A stretch of 19,482 nucleotides of DNA from CS4-C045 sp964347545. GTDB lineage: Bacteria > Planctomycetota > Planctomycetia > Pirellulales > UBA7805. Within the stretch, counting starts at the first letter, position 1. Every line of letters starts with the position of its first letter. The stretch covers positions 1-19,482 of the forward strand of contig CAYFZZ010000046.1 of the NCBI GenBank assembly GCA_964347545.1, in the 5' to 3' direction. A model generated the notes under the pieces. It was given only the letters and a program-made list of their open reading frames with translations, was not told the origin of the DNA and did no database searches. This document shows positions 1-6,600 of this stretch, one piece after another. Both the position numbers and the translations under genes were made by a program.

Positions 1-15
1 GCTAGCGCCTTGCCG

Positions 16-99
16 CTCACCCCTCACCCCTCACCACTCACCCCTCACCCCTCACCCCTCACCACTCACCACTCACCCCTCACCACTCACCACTCACCA
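16..99. repeat. Heptamer tandem array, 12 units of CTCACCC/CTCACCA
   Basis: Twelve uninterrupted 7-bp units start at position 16. Each is CTCACCC or CTCACCA, differing only at the last base. In order, with C or A for the last base, they read C C A C C C A A C A A A. A thirteenth unit begins at 100 but diverges after CTC. There are no spacers, so this is a simple microsatellite-like array and not CRISPR. It lies directly upstream of the promoter-like boxes of the pseudouridine synthase gene. Its role is unknown. Heptameric tandem repeats of this general kind (STRR elements) are established in cyanobacteria. Confidence 0.95.
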
Positions 100-100
100 C

Positions 101-130
101 TCGACATCCCCCTCCAACCCCCGATATTAT
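101..130 (+). promoter_or_regulatory. Putative sigma-70-type promoter of the pseudouridine synthase gene
   Basis: A TCGACA box at 101-106 (5 of 6 matches to TTGACA) is followed after 18 bp by TATTAT at 125-130 (5 of 6 matches to TATAAT). Transcription would start near 137, about 35 nt before the ATG at 171. The -35 box begins inside the diverged thirteenth unit of the heptamer array, so array length sets the spacing to anything upstream but not the core promoter. This is a pattern match only. Confidence 0.4.
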
Positions 131-170
131 GCTCTGGTCGCACCCTTTGTAAACGTTGGGCACGATCTTC

Positions 171-869
171 ATGGGACATGACGATTTGAGGCTGGACGTC
201 CTCTTCGAAGATAATCACCTGCTGGTGATCAACAAACCGGCGGGACTGGCGACGATGGGGGTGGCGGAGGGGGCACCGAGCGTCTTGCAGATCGCTCGGC
301 GATACCTGAAGGACAAATACGCCAAACCGGGAAACGTCTATGTGGGGATCGTCAGCCGGCTGGACGCGCCCGTCACCGGCCTGTTGATTCTCGCTCGGAC
401 CTCCAAGGCGGCTTCCCGCCTGACCGCTCAATTTCGTCGCGGCGAGGTGGAAAAGGACTACTGGGCCCTGGTCGATGGCTCGGTAGATCCGCCCCAAGGC
501 ACCCTGCACGACTGGGTCCGCAAGGACGAACGGCATCGGCGGATGCATCTTACCGGTCCCCATACCCCGGGTGCTCAGGAAGCGGTGCTGGCCTACCGTA
601 CCCTCGCGGCGACGCCCCGGGCGACGTTGCTGGAGATCCGTTTGCATACGGGGCGCAAGCATCAAATCCGCGTGCAATTGTCTCACGCGGGGCACCCCAT
701 CCTGGGTGACCGCAAATACGGCTCGCGCCGCAAATTTCCGGCGGGGATCGGGCTGCACGGTCGGCGGCTGGTCCTGCAACATCCTGTGCGGCGGCAGCCC
801 CTGGAGCTGGTGGCCCCGTTGCCTCCCAGCTGGCGCGGGTATGCGGACCTGGGTGGCGACCGCGGTTGA
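171..869 (+). CDS. RluA-family RNA pseudouridine synthase
   Basis: This 232-aa protein is predicted to isomerise uridine to pseudouridine in rRNA or tRNA, in the cytoplasm. The N-terminus has the usual LDVLFEDNHLLVINKPAG strand. The catalytic motif SRLDAPVTGLLILAR places the nucleophilic Asp at about residue 65, and the C-terminal half has HTGRKHQIRVQLSHAGHPIL followed by GDRKYG. All three are hallmarks of the RluA family. No S4 RNA-binding domain is present, so this is the short form. The usual His before RLD is Ser here. I chose the ATG at 171; a TTG at 156 in the same frame would add five residues. No Shine-Dalgarno site is evident for either. The target nucleotide cannot be assigned. A 241-bp gap with no recognisable feature separates it from the kinase gene. 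Confidence 0.9.
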   Translation: MGHDDLRLDVLFEDNHLLVINKPAGLATMGVAEGAPSVLQIARRYLKDKYAKPGNVYVGIVSRLDAPVTGLLILARTSKAASRLTAQFRRGEVEKDYWALVDGSVDPPQGTLHDWVRKDERHRRMHLTGPHTPGAQEAVLAYRTLAATPRATLLEIRLHTGRKHQIRVQLSHAGHPILGDRKYGSRRKFPAGIGLHGRRLVLQHPVRRQPLELVAPLPPSWRGYADLGGDRG

Positions 870-1110
870 GCGGCTTGCGGAGGGCCCCCCGCCGCCAGGG
901 TGCGTGTTCGGCGGCCAGGCGGGCCCTGGTGACGCCCTGGGGGCGAGGAATTTCCCGCATACGGCTTGGCGCTGAGGGCCAGAGTGATAGGCTGAGTTTG
1001 GTTGGGCTGAGGTCCGGGAGGAAGGATTTGCGCCGGCCGGCCGCAAATCGTCGCGGCGGGGTGGAACCGTCCGGAAGGGCGGCCCGCCGCTGGGCAAAGC
1101 AGGCGAGGCG

Positions 1111-2499
1111 ATGAGCCAGATCAGTTCGAAATTTCTGCACGCCGTCCGCGCCAGCCGCCTCCTGAGCGAGGCTCAGCTGGCAGAGGCCTTGGCCGCGGTC
1201 ACCGCCGGCGGGTCGTCTCCAGCGGCAGAAGCGAACAGCGACGAACTGTTGGCCGCGAAGATGGTCGAGCTGGGGATGCTGAACCGCTGGCAGGCCGAAC
1301 AACTGCTAGCGGGGCGCACCAAATTCAACCTCAACGACTACCAGATTATCGACTCCCTGGGCCAGGGGGGCATGGCCCAGGTGTTCAAGGCAGAACATTC
1401 GCTGATGGGCCGGGTGGTCGCGATCAAGGTTTTGCCGAAAAGCAAATCGACGCCTGCGGCCATTGAGAGCTTTCACCACGAGATCCGTACGCTGGCCAAG
1501 CTGGACGATCCCCATCTGGTGCGGGCCTATGATGCCGGTCACGACGGCAACGTTTACTACCTCGTGACAGAATTTGTGCCCGGCACGGACCTGCGGCAGC
1601 TGGTCCGCAGCAGGGGCCCGCTCGCTCAACGCGAGGCAGCCACCATCATTGCTCAAGCCGCCGCGGGCCTGCAGCACGCCCACCAGCAAGGCTTGATCCA
1701 CCGCGACGTCAAGCCAGGCAACCTGATGGTGACGCCGGAGGGCAAGACGAAGGTCCTGGACCTGGGGCTGGCGGGTTTTTTTCGGGAGGAGGCCAGCGTG
1801 GAAGACCCGCGGAAGGGTCGCATCGTCGGGACCGCCGACTACCTGGCCCCGGAACAGATCCTCTCTCCCGACAAGGTCACGCCGGCCAGTGACATTTATT
1901 CGCTGGGGTGTACGCTCTATTTTGCCGTCACCGGCGAGGTCCCCTTTCCGGGCGGCAACATGCAGGAAAAATGCTCCCGCCATGTGCACGACGCCCCCTT
2001 GCACCCCCGCCGCTACAACCAGGATTTGCAAGACCCATTTCTGGACCTGCTGGCCGACATGATGGAAAAAGTCCCCCAGAAGCGGTTGGCGACCGCGGCC
2101 GAAGTCGTCCGCCGCCTGGCCCCCTGGACGGACGAGGCTGTCGCCACCCCCATCCCGGCCGGCGAGGTGCACTTTGCGCGGCTGGAACCGAGCGGTCGGG
2201 CGAGCCAGGGGGACGCGGGGGAGGACACGCGGGATTTTTTGGAGGTGAGTCTGGCCGAACTGGAGAGCCCCAGCCAGTTGTCGCAGGGGACGGAAGGGGC
2301 GACCCAGGCCAGTCAGGAAACGGCCCCCGGGATTCCGCCGCCCATCCCCCCACCCCGCCGCCGCCGGCGTCCGGCTCCCCTGTCGGCGGACCCCCTGGCG
2401 CCAGCGGTACCGCCGTGGTTGATCCTCGTCGCGGTGCTGGTCGGCTTGGGCGGCATGGTAGGCGCCTTCGGGATCTTGCTATGGTGGCTGCTTTCTTGA
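1111..2499 (+). CDS. Hanks-type Ser/Thr protein kinase with C-terminal membrane anchor
   Basis: This 462-aa protein is predicted to phosphorylate proteins on Ser/Thr from the inner face of the cytoplasmic membrane. Residues 1-70 form a helical N-terminal module containing RWQAEQLLAGR, common in planctomycete kinases. The kinase domain spans about 77-340: glycine loop GQGGMAQV (84-91), catalytic Lys106 in VAIK, helix-C Glu124, catalytic loop HRDVKPGN (197-204, Asp199), metal-binding DLG (217-219, replacing the usual DFG) and APEQ (246-249). A low-complexity stretch, Ser/Gln-rich then Pro/Arg-rich (about 355-435), leads to one membrane helix (about 436-460). No extracellular sensor domain follows it, so input probably comes through the N-terminal module or partners. 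All key catalytic residues are present. The substrate is unknown. The start is supported by the family-like N-terminus; the purine-rich AGGCGAGG just upstream is a weak ribosome site. Confidence 0.93.
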   Translation: MSQISSKFLHAVRASRLLSEAQLAEALAAVTAGGSSPAAEANSDELLAAKMVELGMLNRWQAEQLLAGRTKFNLNDYQIIDSLGQGGMAQVFKAEHSLMGRVVAIKVLPKSKSTPAAIESFHHEIRTLAKLDDPHLVRAYDAGHDGNVYYLVTEFVPGTDLRQLVRSRGPLAQREAATIIAQAAAGLQHAHQQGLIHRDVKPGNLMVTPEGKTKVLDLGLAGFFREEASVEDPRKGRIVGTADYLAPEQILSPDKVTPASDIYSLGCTLYFAVTGEVPFPGGNMQEKCSRHVHDAPLHPRRYNQDLQDPFLDLLADMMEKVPQKRLATAAEVVRRLAPWTDEAVATPIPAGEVHFARLEPSGRASQGDAGEDTRDFLEVSLAELESPSQLSQGTEGATQASQETAPGIPPPIPPPRRRRRPAPLSADPLAPAVPPWLILVAVLVGLGGMVGAFGILLWWLLS

Positions 2500-2518
2500 C
2501 AGCCGCCGCAGGTTCCCC

Positions 2519-2548
2519 TTAGCATGCAGCCCGACGTGGCGATATACT
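2519..2548 (+). promoter_or_regulatory. Putative promoter of tRNA-Phe with a flanking dyad
   Basis: TTAGCA at 2519-2524 (4 of 6 to TTGACA) and TATACT at 2543-2548 (5 of 6 to TATAAT) are separated by 18 bp. Transcription would begin near 2555, about 20 nt before the mature tRNA. A 6-bp inverted repeat, CGTGGC (2535-2540) and GCCACG (2554-2559), brackets the -10 box. It could be an operator or a chance match. Confidence 0.4.
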
Positions 2549-2575
2549 TGTCAGCCACGCTCTGGCGAAAGCCCA

Positions 2576-2648
2576 GGACGGGTAGCTCAGTTGGTAGAGC
2601 ACTGGACTGAAAATCCAGGTGTCGCCGGTTCGACCCCGGCCCCGTCCA
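2576..2648 (+). tRNA. trnF: tRNA-Phe, anticodon GAA
   Basis: A full cloverleaf can be folded. The 7-bp acceptor stem pairs 2576-2582 with 2641-2647. The D stem is GCTC/GAGC (2585-2588, 2597-2600). The anticodon stem is CTGGA/TCCAG (2602-2606, 2614-2618) with loop CTGAAAA, giving anticodon GAA at 2609-2611. The variable loop has 5 nt. The T stem is GCCGG/CCGGC around loop TTCGACC (2629-2635). The discriminator base is A at 2648. The CCA end is not encoded; the next bases are a run of T, so CCA must be added after transcription. GAA reads Phe codons UUU and UUC. Confidence 0.97.
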
Positions 2649-2718
2649 TTTTTTCTTGCGCGTTTGTCGTTTTGGGGCCGAGCGGCCAACGTACGTTGGA
2701 AACGCCACCCCACAGCCG

Positions 2719-2748
2719 AAAAAAGGGTGAGCGTCGATCCCCCCTTTT
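2719..2748. terminator. Terminator-like hairpin between convergent tRNA-Phe and HU genes
   Basis: AAAAGGG (2721-2727) pairs with CCCTTTT (2742-2748) around a 14-nt loop. On the minus strand the stem is followed by two further T residues, giving a six-T run. On the plus strand the T run is part of the stem. It could stop transcripts from either side, but the stem is weak. Confidence 0.35.
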
Positions 2749-2752
2749 ACGC

Positions 2753-2789
2753 AAAAAACCGCACGATTCCGGGACGGGATCGTGCGGTT
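2753..2789 (-). terminator. Rho-independent terminator of the HU gene
   Basis: A perfect 11-bp stem, AACCGCACGAT (2757-2767) with ATCGTGCGGTT (2779-2789), encloses an 11-nt loop. On the minus strand it is followed by six T residues (the A run at 2753-2758, overlapping the stem end). It starts 28 nt beyond the HU stop codon, the expected geometry for an intrinsic terminator. Confidence 0.8.
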
Positions 2790-2817
2790 GAGAAAATCGC
2801 GTCTGGCGACCGAAGAA

Positions 2818-3132
2818 CTAGACCATGTCTTTGAGGTTCTTCAGTGCCCGGACCTTAATCTTGGTCGACGCCGGCTTGGCCGGACGGGTCTGAATTTCAC
2901 CCGTGAACGGGTTACGCCAATTCGGCTCGGCCGGCCGCGCCGGCACCCTCTTCCGCTCGACTTTGACCAGCCCCGGGATGGTGAACATGCCAGGACCGCG
3001 GTTGCCGAGCGCTTTGCGAATCTGGTCCGAGAGGGCGTCCATGACGGCCGCCACATCCTTTTTGCTCAGATCCGTCGCTTCGGCGATGGAATTGAGGACC
3101 TCGGTTTTGGTGGGGGGTTTCTTTTTACCCAT
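2818..3132 (-). CDS. HU/IHF-family nucleoid DNA-binding protein
   Basis: This 104-aa, Lys/Arg-rich protein is predicted to dimerise, bend DNA and help compact the nucleoid. It follows the HU plan. The helical N-terminus includes TKTEVLNSIAEATDLSKKDV, and a second helix (about 26-42) follows. The strand region is GMFTIPGLVKVERKRVPAR, the DNA-binding arm carries RNPFTGE (about residues 73-79), and the C-terminus is KVRALKNLKDMV. The start at 3132 is fixed by a strong AAGGAGGAG site 9-18 nt upstream. An open frame extends further 5' but lacks family similarity, so I rejected it. HU and IHF subunits cannot be told apart reliably by eye; HU is preferred. The gene is single, converges on tRNA-Phe and ends in its own terminator. 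Confidence 0.93.
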   Translation of the reverse strand: MGKKKPPTKTEVLNSIAEATDLSKKDVAAVMDALSDQIRKALGNRGPGMFTIPGLVKVERKRVPARPAEPNWRNPFTGEIQTRPAKPASTKIKVRALKNLKDMV

Positions 3133-3140
3133 TGCGCTAA

Positions 3141-3150
3141 ACTCCTCCTT
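3141..3150 (-). promoter_or_regulatory. Strong ribosome binding site of the HU gene
   Basis: On the minus strand the sequence is AAGGAGGAGT, an almost perfect anti-16S match, ending 8 nt before the ATG at 3132. It is the clearest Shine-Dalgarno site in the window and decides the HU start. Confidence 0.85.
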
Positions 3151-3412
3151 GCAATGTACGTGAAAAGGGAAATTGTCCGTCCGCTGGCCACAACAAAATC
3201 CTGCCAGAAGCGATGATTGAACGGCAACCAGCGGAAAAATACAACCCATAAAACGGAATAAAGCGTAAAAAAAGGGGTTTCCCGGCCCGGCCGCCCGCCG
3301 CCTGCCCGCCGGGCGACGAATCCAAGTCCATGAATTGGAAACCGAGCGGAGGTTCTGCCTGGCTCGGTCAGGGGCCTGGGGAAGGGGGCGGCTGTGGGGG
3401 GGCCAGTTTTCC

Positions 3413-3441
3413 TTGTCAATCCGCATCGCGGCCTGTAAAAT
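3413..3441 (+). promoter_or_regulatory. Putative promoter driving the propeller/MoxR gene train
   Basis: TTGTCA at 3413-3418 (5 of 6 to TTGACA) is followed after exactly 17 bp by TAAAAT at 3436-3441 (5 of 6 to TATAAT), in an AT-rich island within GC-rich DNA. Transcription would start near 3448, leaving a leader of about 170 nt before the ATG at 3616. This is the best promoter match upstream of the long plus-strand gene series. Confidence 0.5.
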
Positions 3442-3615
3442 ATTTCAGAGTATGAGTTTATGTCGCGCAGGCTGAACGCGGTGGGGGCCGCCGTCAGGGT
3501 TAGGGGGGCCGCCGCTGGCCGCGACCGCGCAGGGATTGGTGGGGGGGTGGTCGAACGAGGGCACTTCCCGCCTGCCTGCGGCGTCGAAGATTCCTGTCGC
3601 CTGGGAAATTGAATC

Positions 3616-6600
3616 ATGCCTGGCCAAATTTTGCGGATGCTGTGGTTGCCGCTGGCCTTGAGCCTGCTGGCCCCCCCCCTGGGGCTGGGGATCCGCTCGG
3701 CCTGGGCGGCCGACGAGGAAACGTTGCGGTTGAGCGACCCGGTCTTTTTGCCGCCCGATCACCGGCTGGTCCGCATGCTCCAAACGGCCCGCCACCTGTT
3801 GGAGCAGGACCGTTACAGCGAGGCCACCCGCGCCCTGGCTCGGATTTTGAATTCGGAAGAGGATTTTTTCGTCCCGGCCACGGGGGAGGTCGCCGGCGAG
3901 GGCCGCCATTTCCGCAGCCTGAAAAATGAAGCTCGACGGATGGTCGGCCAGTTGCCTCCCCAGGCTCGACAGTCCTACGAACTGCAGTTCGGCATTGAGG
4001 CTCAGCGGGCCCTCCGTCGGGCCATCGCCGAGGGGAACACCGAAGCGATCGCGGATGTGACGCGTCGGTATTTTCACACCACGGCCGGTTATCAAGCCAT
4101 GATGTTGCTGGGCCAGTACCACCTCGATCATGGTCGCCCCCTGGGTGCGGCGTTGTGTTTTCAGCATGTCTATCAGAGCCAAGCGGCGGGGCAGTTCGAG
4201 CCGGGGCTGTCGCTGCTGCTGGCGTCTTGTTGGTTACGAGCCGGAGAGGTGGAAGTTGCGCGAAAGGTGTTGGCCGAGCTGAAACGGCGCTCGCCGCAGG
4301 CGACTTTTGAGCTGGCCGGTCAGCGGGTCCCTGTTTACGACCGCGACGAGGACGCGTTGGACTGGCTGGCGGGCGTGATGGGCAAGGCGCCGCGTAACCG
4401 AGCCGGACGTGCCGCCAGCTGGTTGATGTTTCGCGGCAATCCGGCTCGAGATGCCCAAAGCGAGGGGGACTTGCCGTTGCTGGTCCGGCCGCGCTGGTCG
4501 CAACGGGTGGCTGGTGACCGCGATTCGGAAAGCCTGTTGGAAAAATCGCGCCGGCACTATGCCGATGAACGGCGTCCCGCTTTGCCGGCCTCGGTCCCGT
4601 TGGCCTTGGACGATCTGATTGTGATGCGAGCGCCGGGCCGGCTGGCCGTAGTCGATTTCCGCACGGGCAAGTTGCTGTGGCAAGTCGATGCGGATCGGCC
4701 GCCACCGGGCAGGAAGGAAGACGACAGCGCCGCCGGGCAGCTGGAGGAGGAACGACTGCGGCAACAGGCCTGGATTGACAAGACGCGTGCGGCCCTCTGC
4801 AGCGACGGAGAACAGGTGTATGTTCTGCAGGACTTCCACCACCACAGTGACGCTCGACCCCGCTCGGTAATTGACATGCGGACGGGCCAACGCCGACTCT
4901 ACAGCGGGCCGACCTATAACGTGCTGGCCGCCTACGATGTCCAGGGCAGCCAGGGCAAGCGGGTCTGGTCGGTGGGGGGACCGCAGGACGGGGACCAGCG
5001 GCTGGCTCAGGCCTTTTTCCTCGGCCCCCCCCTGGCGATGCAGGGCCGTTTGCACGTGATTGCCGAACTGGAAGAGGAGGTGCGGCTGGTCGTGTTGGAA
5101 GCCGCCAGCGGCAAGCTGCTCTGGTCCCAGCAGCTGGCGGTCGTCCCCCAAGCGATCCGCTACCTGAGCCACCGGCGGACGGGAGGGATCAGTCCCTCGT
5201 TTGCCGAAGGGGTGTTGATCTGCCCCACGGGCGTGGGGGCCGTGGTCGCGGTCGACTTGACCACGCGGAGCCTCCTGTGGGGCTATCAGTACCCGAACCC
5301 GGGCGAAGAGCGCATTTTCCGCGGCGGTTGGAGCCGGGGACAACAGCTGTTTCCCGTCAACGTCGGCGAAACCTGGGCGGACAGCTGCGCCATCATTTCC
5401 GCCGGTCGGCTGGTGATCACCCCCACCGAATCGAGTCAGATGCATTGCCTGTCGTTGAGCGACGGGAGTTTACAGTGGCGAGTTGATCGCGACCGCCTGC
5501 TCTACGTCGCCTGCCTGCACGATAACCTGGTGGTCACCGTCGGCACGGAAAAGCTGACGGCGATTGACCTGCGAACCGGCAAAGTGGCCCCAGGATGGCC
5601 GCTCGCCTTACCCCAGGACAGCATTCCCAGTGGACGAGGTTACCACAGCGACAGCCACTATTATCTGCCGCTGAACCTGGCCGGGGTCGGTGAAGTCGTG
5701 AAGGTGCGGCTGGACAAGCCGGGGATCGTCGAGCGGTCGCAGAGCCGGGATGGGACGATCCCGGGCAACCTGATCAGTCATCGCGGGCAGATCGTCTCGC
5801 AGAACACCGACCGGATGCAGGTGTACTATCAGGCCGAGCCGCTGAGGGCGAAGGTTGCCGAAACCCTGCAGGAGGATCCGAATAATGTCTGGTCACTGCT
5901 GCGGCGGGGCGAGCTGTTGGTCCACGGAGGGGACATGGACCAGGCCGTAACGCATTTTCGCGAGGCCTATCGTCACGCTTCGCAACAGATTGCAGCCCCA
6001 GATCCACCGCCAAACCGGCTGGTCCGCGAAACGGGCCAAGCCCAGCAGCTGGAAGCCCGCCAGCTTCTGCTGGCCAGCCTGCTGGAGAATCTCCAACACA
6101 ACTTCGCCGGTCAGCGGGGGACGATCGACGAGATCCGGGGCCTGATCCGTTCGTCTGCCGATCAGATGCATTTCCTCCGCGTCTTGGCGGATGGGCACGA
6201 GCAGATGGGCGAGTACGAGGAGGCGGTGATTTCGTATTTCGATCTGCTGGACGCCGCCGGGCACAGCCGTCCCTACATCTCCACTCAGCGCTTCCACACG
6301 GTCCGCCTGGACCGCTGGCTGCAGGCACGGATGGAACATGTCGCGGGCAAGCTTTCCGACGAGCGTGGCCGCCAGCTGGTAGAGGACCAGTTGCAGCGCC
6401 GGCAGGCCGAGGCCCTGGAGAACGGGTCCCTCGAGACGCTCAGAAACTTCACCCACTTCTTCGGCGGTCTGGCCGCGGCCGATCCGGTGAAGGAGGCGCT
6501 GGTCCGCCAGCTGGATTCGGCGGACTACGAATTCGAACTGGTGATGTTGCTGCAGGAATTGGCTCGTTCGCCCCAGGCCGAGTTGCGTCGGGAAGCGGTC

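Larger units (their letters stand above)
3133..3615. other. Divergent intergenic region between the HU and propeller genes
   Basis: No gene is supported in these 483 bp. The HU-proximal part holds the HU ribosome site and an AT-rich stretch (about 3236-3272), which is the likely location of the HU promoter although no box pair is convincing. The middle is GC-rich and featureless. A plus-strand promoter is at 3413-3441. The leader after it contains an 11-bp direct repeat GGGGGCCGCCG (3483-3493 and 3504-3514) and could fold into GC-rich stems. I found no riboswitch-like architecture. Confidence 0.6.

Noticed and set aside
16..99. A CRISPR array
   Set aside because: The units are 7 bp with no spacers, and no cas genes are nearby.
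870..1110. A small gene or promoter between the pseudouridine synthase and kinase genes
   Set aside because: Short open frames here lack ribosome sites and protein-like composition, and I found no convincing box pair at normal spacing.
2818..3426. A longer, 202-aa version of the HU protein
   Set aside because: The extension has no HU similarity and is low-complexity. The ATG at 3132 has a near-perfect ribosome site and gives the normal HU length.
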